From: an uncultured Verrucomicrobia subdivision 3 bacterium
GTDB lineage: Bacteria; Verrucomicrobiota; Verrucomicrobiia; Limisphaerales; UBA11358
NCBI GenBank assembly: GCA_903872345.1
Contig: CAIQKM010000076.1
Location: 1 to 33,874, forward strand
Direction of reading: 5' to 3'
Length of the DNA stretch: 33,874 bases
Below the pieces are notes generated by a model. The model ran no database searches. It was not told where the DNA came from and saw only the letters and a program-made list of their open reading frames with translations. Shown one piece after another: positions 8,127-17,273 of the stretch. Position 1 is the stretch's first letter. Each line of letters starts with the position of its first letter. A program made the position numbers and the translations under genes.

Positions 8127-8807
8127 TCAAATGCCTAACCATGCGGAATAGCCGAGACACCGAAGGCTCTGGACTTCAGCCTCAATATTATTAACGCCGA
8201 CCTGACCGAGTTTATGGAGCAAAGATGTCAATCTACCGGCATCCCAACGGGATTCGGCATCGCCTTCACGGCAGATGGGAAGACGGAAACCATACTCACC
8301 TTTGGTATCCTTGGTGAACACTAAGACTTCGGAGGCAATCCGATAGCAAGATTTGAAGCCGATGCCAAAGCGGCCAATGGTTTGGTCATTTAGCTCCACC
8401 ACCTTGCCGGCCGAGTGGACAAAAAAACGGCTCAACCCGAGCAGATTCAACGAGGTGATTTTGCGGCCGTTGTTGCAGACGAACAGCCATTCGCCATTGG
8501 GCACGATGCGAATTTCGGCTTCCTGACCATCGGCGGCATCATCGGCGTTCTGCGCCAGCTCCGCCAAGTAATTTGCCGAAAGAGCTCCCTGGCCGATTAG
8601 GAAATCGCGAATAGGCAGAATGAGCGTCCGGTTGTCATTCAGCCGTAAGAGCCAGTCAATATAGATGGCGTCACACCGTTGCCCCTCGGAAAGCCGGTCT
8701 AGTGCCTGGGCCAATCCGGTCCAATCTGCCAGATGGGCCTCGGTAAGCCAGTCGGCGCGATCAGGATGAATCGCGGCTTCAATCGCTTTGCGGTAAAAGA
8801 TGGGCAT
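8127..8807 (-). CDS. GHKL (Hsp90/sacsin-type) ATPase, C-terminally truncated
   Basis: 226 residues carrying the ATP-binding fold of GHKL proteins: N-box ELAQNADDA at 83-91 with N87, a CNNGRKI loop at 111-117 in the place of the usual D/HxG motif, and glycine box GRFGIGFKSC at 145-154. Proteins of the sacsin-like group with this start are normally several hundred to more than a thousand residues long and continue into large C-terminal domains. This one stops soon after the ATP lid, with protein-like sequence in a shifted frame after the stop. It starts 9 bp after the zinc-finger gene and is the last gene of the long minus-strand operon. Such ATPases occur in several defence systems. The fragment might still bind ATP, but I think it is a truncated gene at the edge of the island. 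Confidence 0.75.
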   Translation of the reverse strand: MPIFYRKAIEAAIHPDRADWLTEAHLADWTGLAQALDRLSEGQRCDAIYIDWLLRLNDNRTLILPIRDFLIGQGALSANYLAELAQNADDAADGQEAEIRIVPNGEWLFVCNNGRKITSLNLLGLSRFFVHSAGKVVELNDQTIGRFGIGFKSCYRIASEVLVFTKDTKGEYGFRLPICREGDAESRWDAGRLTSLLHKLGQVGVNNIEAEVQSLRCLGYSAWLGI

Positions 8808-8816
8808 AGCTTTTGG

Positions 8817-9524
8817 TCAGCAGGTCTCGCCCTTTCCGTTAAAAAAGTTTTGGCCCCCACAGCGGGGACACTTGAGACGACCGAGTTTTTCCGTGTAAAA
8901 ATCATTGCAACAATCGGGGCACTCGGCCCGAACCCCGACGGCTTTACCCTTGGCCCCGACGGTAAATAATTTGCGGCATTCGCCGCATTTTCTTCTGCCG
9001 CCACCTTCCACGACAACTTCCGCATAGCACCATGGACATTCCGCGAGGACTTTGCCGTGCACTTGGGTGAGATGCTGCGGCAGGCGGATGAACAAAGCGG
9101 AGCAAATCGGACACCGGCGTCTCTTACCGGTCAATTTAGCTTGCGGACGTTTGCTTGCGGGTGTCGCCGCCGCTTTCCACACTACCGGGGCAGGCTTTGA
9201 TGCGTCTGGTTTTGGCACTTCTGTCGGACGACTTGGGGCCGGTTTGTCATTACCCAAAACCAGATTCATAGACTGAGCGAGCGCTTGCGGAATAGCGACT
9301 GCCGCGTGCTTGGCCGCCATGTGGGCTTCGAGGCCAAGTTTCTTTTTTCCGCAAATCAGGCAAACCCGTTTCACGGATTCAATACCCCGGCGGGTTTCCA
9401 GTTCAGGTTTAATGGGATTGGGCGCAGGTAGGGAAAGCTTTGAATATTGGATCCAACTGGAATCATGCCGGAGAATCTTAATGTGTTTTTTCCCTTTCCG
9501 TCGCCATTTGTTTTTGTGCGTCAT
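8817..9524 (-). CDS. Protein with two C2H2-like and two C4 zinc sites
   Basis: 235 residues from the ATG at 9524. The frame is open further up to a TTG at 9719, but that would overlap the preceding small ORF, so I prefer 9524. A basic start (THKNKWRRKGKKH) is followed by a C2H2-like finger (C55, C58, H68, H73), a Pro/Ala linker, a second C2H2-like finger (C138, C141, H151, H156), and two C4 zinc ribbons (C163/C166/C180/C183 and C202/C205/C219/C222). No enzyme domain is visible. The array suggests nucleic-acid binding or docking to a partner. It sits between the helicase-nuclease and the GHKL gene with short gaps, so it may be an accessory factor of the same system. No family name recognised. 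Confidence 0.65.
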   Translation of the reverse strand: MTHKNKWRRKGKKHIKILRHDSSWIQYSKLSLPAPNPIKPELETRRGIESVKRVCLICGKKKLGLEAHMAAKHAAVAIPQALAQSMNLVLGNDKPAPSRPTEVPKPDASKPAPVVWKAAATPASKRPQAKLTGKRRRCPICSALFIRLPQHLTQVHGKVLAECPWCYAEVVVEGGGRRKCGECRKLFTVGAKGKAVGVRAECPDCCNDFYTEKLGRLKCPRCGGQNFFNGKGETC

Positions 9525-9597
9525 GAACCTATCGGCTTGCCGGTTAATCGGTTTTCCGCCACACGTCATCAAATTTGCAAGAGCGCTAGGCATATAT

Positions 9598-9786
9598 TTA
9601 GGTTCTGGTGCCTTTGCAGGCCGGATAGGTGGAGCAGCCCCAGAATTGGTTGCCGGCGTTGAAGTCGCCGGCACAAACGGGAAGCCCCCAGCGGAGCGCA
9701 GCGAAGGCAAAAAATCCAAGTGCAGCGCTGACCCACCACGGAATTTTTAGCAGCAGTTCAAGATTCGAAACGCGGGGGCGTGGCAT
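9598..9786 (-). CDS. 62-aa remnant: membrane helix joined to half a topoisomerase-type C4 zinc finger
   Basis: The start (MPRPRVSNLELLLKIPWWVSAALGFFAF) matches the N-terminus of a known group of membrane-anchored Mrr-like restriction endonucleases with one or two TM helices. The end (AGNQFWGCSTYPACKGTR) is the second half of a topoisomerase C4 zinc finger, which in that group lies near the C-terminus. The nuclease domain and the first Cys pair are missing. The simplest reading is an internal deletion. It begins 11 bp after the helicase stop, and 73 bp separate it from the zinc-finger gene. A functional small membrane protein cannot be excluded. Confidence 0.5.
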   Translation of the reverse strand: MPRPRVSNLELLLKIPWWVSAALGFFAFAALRWGLPVCAGDFNAGNQFWGCSTYPACKGTRT

Positions 9787-9797
9787 AGAACAATGCT

Positions 9798-12700
9798 TTA
9801 CGAAAAGTGTTTTTGGATTAAAGCCAAAGCGTCGTTTGATAGATTGGCTCCCTCCTCGGTGGTGACTAAACGGCCGGGGAAGTGTCTTTCATACCACTCC
9901 CGCTTGGTCTTCCACTTTCGGCGATACTCGTCGCGGACCAACAGCCCCAAATGCTCCCAGAAGAAGCGTTCGCCCCTCCAGGTGATGGTAAAGTCCGGCA
10001 GGTAAAATGAACCGTCCGGCGCGTAGAGCGGCTTCTCGTATTCGAACGCCACGTCGCGGTCAAAAAGCAGGTTGGCGATGATGACCTCAGATTTGGAGCG
10101 CACCATGACATCAGCCAGGGTCCGGTGAATCTTGCGGTCTTCCAGATAGCCTTCGCGCCGCAGCAGTTCAAAACCATCAGGCGCAGGGGTGAAATCGAAC
10201 AGGGAGCAATTGATGCCAACGAGGTGGGAACTTTCCGGGCGCCGAATTTTCAACAGCGGCGATATGTCCTGCTCGATGAGCAGAGTGCAATGCCGGGTCG
10301 CGCGGGTGATGCCCGTATAAAATAGTTCGGGCGACAGCAGCGCGGTCTTCTGGCGCGGCACGATGAAGTAGATGCGCTCGAACTCACTGCCTTGGGATTT
10401 ATGGACCGAGATGGCATACGCCAGTTCCAAGTTATCTTCCGGCTTCTCTTCTTTGATCCATTTATCCCGCCCCCCCTTATCCTTGTATGAGCCGAGCTTT
10501 TTCCCATAGCCGACAGCCAAATTCTCCTTGCGGGAAAAAGTGACCCAAAAATGCTTCAACCTGAAGCCTTCCCATTTCCAATTTTTGTCAAAGCCATGAG
10601 GACGGACATAACCAAGCTCGCCATTAAAAACCTCGCAAGGCTCGTTGGCCTTGGTCTTGAAATTCCAAGCGCGCAAAGGGTCGGACGCACCCCGATTGCG
10701 GGTTTGAATCACCTTGTCAAACAAGGTGATTCCTGAAATGGAGCCGACCCGCTTCAAGGATTCACCGCGCGCTTCTTTTTGCAAACGAAGGTTTACCGCT
10801 TCGGTGCCAAAATCCTCGTGAATGTAGGGAGAGATGATTTGGGAATAGTCCGGCCGGTAACCCCCATCCTCCGTTTTGGCGGCTTCCAGCCAAAGTTTGT
10901 GGGGCGCTTCAGAATCGCGTTTTTTACCGGTGTCTTCCTCCATGTCCGATATGAGCCGTGCGACCAATTTGTCCATCAGGTCGCTGGCATCTTTCCAGAA
11001 GATGACCCGCAAGTCCTTGTCCACAGTGCCGTCCGGTGGCAAATCCTGCAGTCGCTGGAACATTTCCTCCGCGCGCAATGATTCCTCCTCGTCCTTTTTG
11101 GAGCGGTCCGGCTGGCGCACATATACGGCGGCCAAATCCAGAATGCCCGTGCCGCAGCCATCGAGTTTGTTTTCCATCTGGCGAAGGTTCACGCTCAACT
11201 CACCCACGCACTCCGGATGGCTGGCTTTCAGCCAGTCGATAATATCGGCGAACACCTTGCCGCGACCGATGGGAGGGAGCTGATTCGGATCGCCGACGAG
11301 GATGACGCGTTGCACCGTGCTCCAATTGATGGCGCGAAACAATGCCGCCGTCAGCTCCAAGTCGAGCATGGAGGCTTCGTCGATCACGTAGGTGGTGATC
11401 TTCTCCTCGCGCTGCCCGCCGCCGACACGCAAGGTTAAATTGGGATTCAACCAACCGCGCCGCGCCAAAAATGAATGGATTGTGCTGGCGTCCTTCCCGG
11501 TCTTTTCGCGGATGCGATCGGCAGCCTTGCCGGTGGGCGCGAGCAGGAGAAACGTGGCATCCGCACCGTGGGCTTTTTCAATGTTTTGCAAAATGGCGCG
11601 GATGATGGTGGTCTTACCGGTTCCCGCCGCTCCACACACCACGGAAACCGGACGCCGGAAAATCGTACCGCAAACAGCGCCCTGCGATTGGATGGCTTTT
11701 TCGTATTCAGCGCGATTCTTGGCCGCGAGCGGGCTGGAGGATTCAAACAGCAAATCCCGCCAATGCTTTTCCGTCACTGGCGATTTGAAGGTGATGTCGG
11801 CATAGCCGGCGAGCTTGCGCAGGCGTCCTTCGATCTCGCGTTCCGCCTCATACACGCGGCGCAGGTATGCGTATTCCCGCTCGCCTTCGTTGCGAAAAAC
11901 CATCGCTTTTTGCAGGTGCTCACGGTCCACCTCCAGATAGGTGTCCCTGAACTCGACCCGCTTCCATTCCGGGAGCAAGCCCAGACGGCGATTCAGATCC
12001 TGCAACAACAGGCCGCAACTGAGAAACGTATGCTTGGTTTCGTAGCGCAGCCGATCCACGCACATGGCGCGCAGCCGCCGCCAGTCATCCAGTTCGTAAA
12101 GGAAATTACCGCCGAGTTCGGGCGAGGGGAAAACCCCGTGATCAATACGGCTGAAGGGAATGATGTCATCCGGGTCATCGCCTACGAACTGCTCTGACAG
12201 GGCGTAGGGATTGTCACAGATGTCCGCGAGGCTCACCTCGATGCAATTTTCCGCGCGCTTTTCCGAAAGAATTCGCTCCATTTGTTCCTGTGGCAGGTCA
12301 AATCGCGGCAGGATGGCTGACAAAACCCGGCGCTCGTCTGCCGAGCGGAGTTTCCACTGCCGACGCACTTTGGCGGCATCCGCCGCCGGCAAGTTCACGC
12401 CGGGCACGGCCATAACCTTTTCATCGAGCCAACTAAACACCGCCTGGCAAAACTCCTTTTCCTGGCCAGCGCCAACAGCAGCGCGAAAGGCGGTGATGCC
12501 GACGGACAACCCGAGCAAATCCATGACGCGCGCCAAACCGGGGAACAGACCGCGACCTTTCCATAGCTCCGCCAGCAGACTGTTCAACCACGCCAGCCGG
12601 ACCGCCCAATTTTCGGAGGTGTCGCCTTTGTCGCGGAGGAAGGTGGCGATTTCGACGAACCGTTCCACCAATGAGAGGGCATCATCGTCACTCAAATGGC

Positions 12701-13433
12701 GCGAACCATATTTGAAACACCGGGCGTTTTCAGGAATCAGCGAAATTTTCTCCAGCACCTCCGGGTCATGCAGGTAGCGATGATAGGGAATACGCAGCCC
12801 CTGATCCGGGTAATGAGTTTCCACATTGCGTGTCCAGATGAAGCCGCCGGCAAACTTCTCCTTGGTCTCGTCGTCCGTCCCCTCGTAATATTCGATGTTC
12901 CCCAACGCCTTCACCCGCGACAGTCCCACCACAACATAGCGCTTGGAGTCTTCCGTGCTCAACGGATTGCTAAAATTGGCATAATGAAAAACGAGACTCT
13001 CGCCCGGTGTCACTTCCGCGAAGAACGCCTTGGCCAATTCCAGACGCTTTTCATTGTTCACATAACCATCCACCTTGGCGGCCTCGTCATACATCGCCTC
13101 GTAAGGCCAGACACAGACGGTGGCGGGCGGCAAATGCCAAGTGGTGAGTTTGCCGGTGGCAAAAAAATCCGGCACATCGGCAGCAGCCATCAATGGTTCC
13201 GAGCCAAAGGCATTGATACTGTAAATGCACGGCGGGATCCGGTCCAGTTTCGAGCAACACTGTCCGGCCACGCCTTTCGATTGCTCCCAGTCCAGATCAC
13301 GTCCGCTCTTGATTGTGTCGCCGGGATAGGAATGCGGGCCGACACAGAAAGTATTGCTGCCGGGCTTCTGGCAGATGCGACCATTCCATCCGTCCATGTG
13401 CCAGGCTAGTCGGGCTGAAAGATGTGTTGGCAT
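9798..13433 (-). CDS. RecD-like SF1 helicase with C-terminal PD-(D/E)XK-like nuclease domain
   Basis: 1211 residues from the ATG at 13433, 22 bp after the RT stop; an upstream ATG at 13511 would overlap the RT gene. The N-terminal 300 residues or so are an uncharacterised domain starting THLSARLAWH and including a Cys-containing VGPHSYPGDTI stretch. The helicase core follows: Walker A GAAGTGKTT (601-609), APTGKAADRI (632-641), Walker B VIDEASML (683-690), GDPNQLPPIGRGK (714-726), NLRQ, and SF1 motifs VHKSQGSEFE (1010-1019) and YTGITRAT (1039-1046). The last 110 residues carry an acidic set typical of PD-(D/E)XK nucleases: E1116 (RSKSEV), D1147 (YLPDFT), E1160 (FFWEHLG). It should unwind and cut DNA. 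Same strand and tight spacing link it to the RT and Ssp genes. Confidence 0.8.
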   Translation of the reverse strand: MPTHLSARLAWHMDGWNGRICQKPGSNTFCVGPHSYPGDTIKSGRDLDWEQSKGVAGQCCSKLDRIPPCIYSINAFGSEPLMAAADVPDFFATGKLTTWHLPPATVCVWPYEAMYDEAAKVDGYVNNEKRLELAKAFFAEVTPGESLVFHYANFSNPLSTEDSKRYVVVGLSRVKALGNIEYYEGTDDETKEKFAGGFIWTRNVETHYPDQGLRIPYHRYLHDPEVLEKISLIPENARCFKYGSRHLSDDDALSLVERFVEIATFLRDKGDTSENWAVRLAWLNSLLAELWKGRGLFPGLARVMDLLGLSVGITAFRAAVGAGQEKEFCQAVFSWLDEKVMAVPGVNLPAADAAKVRRQWKLRSADERRVLSAILPRFDLPQEQMERILSEKRAENCIEVSLADICDNPYALSEQFVGDDPDDIIPFSRIDHGVFPSPELGGNFLYELDDWRRLRAMCVDRLRYETKHTFLSCGLLLQDLNRRLGLLPEWKRVEFRDTYLEVDREHLQKAMVFRNEGEREYAYLRRVYEAEREIEGRLRKLAGYADITFKSPVTEKHWRDLLFESSSPLAAKNRAEYEKAIQSQGAVCGTIFRRPVSVVCGAAGTGKTTIIRAILQNIEKAHGADATFLLLAPTGKAADRIREKTGKDASTIHSFLARRGWLNPNLTLRVGGGQREEKITTYVIDEASMLDLELTAALFRAINWSTVQRVILVGDPNQLPPIGRGKVFADIIDWLKASHPECVGELSVNLRQMENKLDGCGTGILDLAAVYVRQPDRSKKDEEESLRAEEMFQRLQDLPPDGTVDKDLRVIFWKDASDLMDKLVARLISDMEEDTGKKRDSEAPHKLWLEAAKTEDGGYRPDYSQIISPYIHEDFGTEAVNLRLQKEARGESLKRVGSISGITLFDKVIQTRNRGASDPLRAWNFKTKANEPCEVFNGELGYVRPHGFDKNWKWEGFRLKHFWVTFSRKENLAVGYGKKLGSYKDKGGRDKWIKEEKPEDNLELAYAISVHKSQGSEFERIYFIVPRQKTALLSPELFYTGITRATRHCTLLIEQDISPLLKIRRPESSHLVGINCSLFDFTPAPDGFELLRREGYLEDRKIHRTLADVMVRSKSEVIIANLLFDRDVAFEYEKPLYAPDGSFYLPDFTITWRGERFFWEHLGLLVRDEYRRKWKTKREWYERHFPGRLVTTEEGANLSNDALALIQKHFS

Positions 13434-13455
13434 AAAATTAGGCGAGGGCTTGATT

Positions 13456-16400
13456 TTAAAATGGATTCCAATTGGCCGGCGGCGTTTTCCACTCACCGAT
13501 GGGAGGTGCATTTATGTTCTGGTTGGGCCGATCGATCAGTTTCTGCGGCGTGATTTCGGCGAAAGCAATGCTGGCCTGCGGTTGGCCGTGAAGGTGAAAC
13601 ACCTGCCGGTGGAACGACTCGCTAAAAGGCATATAGAAACTGCTGCCTCCGAACTGGCCATTGTTCACCACGATCACACCTTGATACATATGGTAGTGGA
13701 GCCCCTCCGACATGCGGTCAAACGTCCCCACATCCCGGTTCAACGCGCAGACGATGTAGAGGTCATTGCGCATCTTGAGATCCGACGCCAGAGCCAAGTC
13801 GGTCGCGTCGTAGCAAATGGAGGCGCTCAACTTCAACGGCCGGCAGGTTGGGCTGCTATTCCACTGATACTCGATAATCCACTGGGCCGGCCGGAATTCG
13901 ATGGGCGCCGGCGTAAAGGTTTTCCGCTCGTCCGAAGTAAGGTTTTGTTTACCCTGCTCCACAATCCTCACTTGAAATCCGGTCGCATGATTCCATTCCG
14001 GGATCATCCAGAGGCAGCTATTGATCAGGGGGGCAGAAGGGTTGGAATTTTTCGGGTGATATACTTGCCCAAACAAGACCATGCACTTTTGACTTCTCAC
14101 AAATGGCAAGATCAGCTTATCGACATCCAACGGATGAACTGCCAACTCCGGGAAAATTAGCAGGTCGATAATCTGCCCATCGGCTCTCAGCTGGGGGAGG
14201 TGTGATTCCCGCAACTGGAGCGTTTGACTGACAGCTTCCATTACGGAAGCCAGATGAGACCTTTGTTTCGCACGAAGATGCGGATCGTTCAGGAGCTGGG
14301 GATCATTCGGATGGGCTGCATAGTCATCCATGTGCGGCGTGACCGATTGAACGATGCCGACGCGAAGCGGACGATCCCATGTGTCGCCGTGCTTGGTGGG
14401 CGGCGGGGCTTCCTGTTCCAGGAATGGCAGCTTTGAAGCCGCCCCATACCTAGCTTTCAACTGGATAATTCGACTCCTCAATTCATCTTGCCAGGACATT
14501 AAGTCCTTTGGAGGTTTCGCCACCCCCGCACCTGGCCAACGCAAAAGATCGAACAGGAGTTTTTCCGCCCAAGAGGAAATTGGTATCCATGCTGGTCCGA
14601 AGGCGGAACGACCCTGGAAGGTGGCGTAGCGTTGCCTTTCCCAGTGAGAAACAGGCTGCCGGTAGCGACATGCGTGATTAGGTCGCTGCTTTGGGCTGTT
14701 GCCATAGACATCCAACGACCCGCGCAGCGCAAACCGGAGCAACATGCCTAACTGGAACCGCTGACGGTCCTCCCGGTCTTGGCACCAAGTTGGGCAATTA
14801 AACAGCCAACTGACGACGGGCGCGTTACCGCTGATAGTCACGGAATTTATTTCCGGATAATCCAAATGAGCTTCATCAAAAATCGACGCAGCGCATTGTA
14901 TCTGCCAAGGGCTCAACACAACTGGCCAATGATCCCTTTGCTCCAACAAGGCTGCGGCGAGCTTCAGCAAGTTGTGCTCTTGCCAAAACGGGTTGTTTTC
15001 CGATCGGACGATACTATTCAAGGACGCACTATCACTGCCTGTCTCGGTTGGTTCGAGACCCAGGAATATCACCATCTGTTTTTGCTCGTCGCTCTGAAAT
15101 TGTTTTGCCTGAAGCCATAACGCCTGCCCTGTCTCCGGGGAAATTTCAAAAACCGCCCGCAAAAACTCCGCAGGCATCCGGCTGTTAGCCATGTTTGGGA
15201 TGGCGTCATCATGGCCAAACGCCGTGTTGGCGAGGATCAGCAGAATAGCGCGCTCATGCATTGGTTCAATCACCCGGCCAACCATGAAACTCAACAGGCG
15301 GCGGTGCAGGCGAAGTTCCGGGTGGCGAAACCTGGGAGAGGCGATGAGCCTTATGGGCAGTTCATTTTGTGCTGCCAAATAAAGCAAAATCTGCTGCAGC
15401 AAATACCAGGGATAGCGTTTTGTTGCTCTGGGTGATGCAAGGCACGCCTTGAGTATATCTTTTGCCTCCTGACGCAATCGTTCATGATATGCTGGGAGGT
15501 TGACTCCGGAAGGAAGGCAGTCCTGATCTGACACCATGCCGGTTTCAGTCGCACCTGCCCGGAATATTTCCGCGAGACAGTATTGCTGAACCTCCCGGTT
15601 CGCCGCCGGCAGCCTGCTTGATTGCCAGGCAGGCTTCAGCAATCCGAGAATAGTTTTGAGAAATTCAACATCGGGGTATAAGTCCAAGGCGATGCGCAGC
15701 AAGCGAACATTACTCGGGTCGCACACCCATTCCTCGATCAAGGTGGAGGAAAAAAGCTTACCGCGTTCATCCAGCTGCTGTTTAGACAACACCAGATGCG
15801 CGGGGCGGGCCGCACTCGCATTACCGGTTGGAATTCTTGAGACCGGGGTATCGAGGGTAATGTCTTCGTCTTGCAACAGCGGGCGCAAGGAACGGAACGT
15901 GCGCCGATACCGCCCGGCAGCAAAACGGGTCGCCGTATCGTCCCGCATGTCCGAGGTGCCGGTGATCAGCCCGGTGGCAATGGTGTTATCTTCCGCCGCC
16001 TGCGATGAGTAACGCTTTTGGGTAAGGAAAAACCCCTCGATGGCGCCGATCAATTCTGTGCCGTGCAGCATATCAAACACGCCAGAAACATCTTGCTGTA
16101 TCCGCTTTGCGGTTTTGGATTGCTGCACCAAAAAACGCTTCTGGCGCCCCACCACGGTGGCCTTGGTTTTGGTTTCTTCCACTAGAAGTCCACCAGCGTG
16201 TTGGTTCAGTAATTTTTGCAACCAACGGTGAACCGCCTCACTTATTTGTCTCTCGTCCGAGCCCCGTTTCACACTAAGAACGAGGCGCATGTCATCAACA
16301 TAGTAGCATACATCCCTAAGGATGAATTCCCCTTGCGCGTCAATCGACTGGTCAAAGTGATCACGGAGCGCCGCGTCAAAGTGGTGCAAAGCCACATTCG

Positions 16401-17241
16401 CGAAAAACCCTGAGGCGACTAGGCCCTGGGGCAGGGCGATGGATTCAAAGTTGGGGATAACGGGAATCTGTGCCGCAGCATATTCGGCGGCGCGCTCCCA
16501 ATTTTGCCACCCCCATGCAAAGACTTTTTGGAACAGCGCGAAAAATTCCGGATCGTTGCCCGTCGTGAGAGGCCGAACCATTTCATGCAATAGTGCTGGT
16601 CGAACCCGATCATAGAACTTTGACAGGTCGCTCTGGACAATGGCAAATTCCCTGTTCTTTTCTTCTCGCCCGAGGTGGTCGGACACAAGTTCTGGACGCC
16701 GTAGGAAAGTCTGGTAATCCCGGTAGTAGAGGCGGTAGAGCTTGCTGCTGCCCCAGCGATGCCGAAGCTCTTCGTCTGTGGAATCGCAAAACAGCCGATG
16801 GCCGTAGGCGAGCACCCGCCGCCGATTTCCTGGCTGTTCAATGGAAAGCAATGGATTGCCCAAGCGTCGTTCCACTTGATCGGCCAAGCATAGCAACATG
16901 GCCGTGGCTACGACCTGATCGGATAGCGAGACATGAACAAGTGGGCGGATTTTGATTGGGGCATCATCCTTGGGTCTCCAGTTTTTGCCTTTGAGCTCCC
17001 AAGGTTGGCTTTTGGGAGCGGGGACGATGGCGAGCGGGGCGGATACCCAAGACTCAGGATTCTTGAGCCGTTCCTGAAGTTCGCGGATGAAGTCCGGGAG
17101 GCGGAGAGACTGGTAATCCAGCTCCAGCGTGTCGGCATACCAACTATGCTGGCGGAGGTAGGTAGCGGTCTTCTTCCACGCCTGCACGAGCACATGTTCG
17201 GCACGCAAATCGTCCAAGTTTGGAAAAAGAGTTTGTTTCAT
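13456..17241 (-). CDS. drt1: Defence reverse transcriptase fused to nitrilase (UG1 / DRT1 type)
   Basis: 1261 residues. RT domain: SDLSKFYDRV with catalytic D205 (motif A), LPQG at 270-273, and YVDD at 314-317 with both metal-binding Asp residues. The region from about 400 to 950 is long, mainly helical and without a known domain. A C-terminal carbon-nitrogen hydrolase (nitrilase) domain covers roughly 958-1235: Glu in FPELAVHP (E1032), a probable Lys in GKQNL (K1098), and Cys in SICYDATD (C1143), so the Glu-Lys-Cys triad appears intact. An RT-nitrilase fusion of this size is the hallmark of class UG1, the antiviral DRT type 1 system. It starts 32 bp after the cysteine desulfurase and ends 22 bp before the helicase-nuclease. 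That leaves no room for a structured RNA gene next to it. There are no retron or group II intron features. Confidence 0.85.
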   Translation of the reverse strand: MKQTLFPNLDDLRAEHVLVQAWKKTATYLRQHSWYADTLELDYQSLRLPDFIRELQERLKNPESWVSAPLAIVPAPKSQPWELKGKNWRPKDDAPIKIRPLVHVSLSDQVVATAMLLCLADQVERRLGNPLLSIEQPGNRRRVLAYGHRLFCDSTDEELRHRWGSSKLYRLYYRDYQTFLRRPELVSDHLGREEKNREFAIVQSDLSKFYDRVRPALLHEMVRPLTTGNDPEFFALFQKVFAWGWQNWERAAEYAAAQIPVIPNFESIALPQGLVASGFFANVALHHFDAALRDHFDQSIDAQGEFILRDVCYYVDDMRLVLSVKRGSDERQISEAVHRWLQKLLNQHAGGLLVEETKTKATVVGRQKRFLVQQSKTAKRIQQDVSGVFDMLHGTELIGAIEGFFLTQKRYSSQAAEDNTIATGLITGTSDMRDDTATRFAAGRYRRTFRSLRPLLQDEDITLDTPVSRIPTGNASAARPAHLVLSKQQLDERGKLFSSTLIEEWVCDPSNVRLLRIALDLYPDVEFLKTILGLLKPAWQSSRLPAANREVQQYCLAEIFRAGATETGMVSDQDCLPSGVNLPAYHERLRQEAKDILKACLASPRATKRYPWYLLQQILLYLAAQNELPIRLIASPRFRHPELRLHRRLLSFMVGRVIEPMHERAILLILANTAFGHDDAIPNMANSRMPAEFLRAVFEISPETGQALWLQAKQFQSDEQKQMVIFLGLEPTETGSDSASLNSIVRSENNPFWQEHNLLKLAAALLEQRDHWPVVLSPWQIQCAASIFDEAHLDYPEINSVTISGNAPVVSWLFNCPTWCQDREDRQRFQLGMLLRFALRGSLDVYGNSPKQRPNHACRYRQPVSHWERQRYATFQGRSAFGPAWIPISSWAEKLLFDLLRWPGAGVAKPPKDLMSWQDELRSRIIQLKARYGAASKLPFLEQEAPPPTKHGDTWDRPLRVGIVQSVTPHMDDYAAHPNDPQLLNDPHLRAKQRSHLASVMEAVSQTLQLRESHLPQLRADGQIIDLLIFPELAVHPLDVDKLILPFVRSQKCMVLFGQVYHPKNSNPSAPLINSCLWMIPEWNHATGFQVRIVEQGKQNLTSDERKTFTPAPIEFRPAQWIIEYQWNSSPTCRPLKLSASICYDATDLALASDLKMRNDLYIVCALNRDVGTFDRMSEGLHYHMYQGVIVVNNGQFGGSSFYMPFSESFHRQVFHLHGQPQASIAFAEITPQKLIDRPNQNINAPPIGEWKTPPANWNPF

Positions 17242-17273
17242 GTTGTCGTGGAAAACTCAAACCTGATTTTTCT

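Noticed and set aside
9598..9786. Topoisomerase I fragment
   Set aside because: The C4 finger half alone suggests it, but the preceding TM segment is typical of membrane-anchored Mrr-like nucleases and not of topoisomerases.
11475..14160. Several plus-strand ORFs of 130-270 codons
   Set aside because: All lie opposite the RecD-like and RT genes, overlap each other in different frames, and show no recognisable domain.
13456..17241. Retron or group II intron as explanation of the reverse transcriptase
   Set aside because: No msr/msd-like inverted repeats beside the gene, no maturase or HNH domain, and a nitrilase domain instead.
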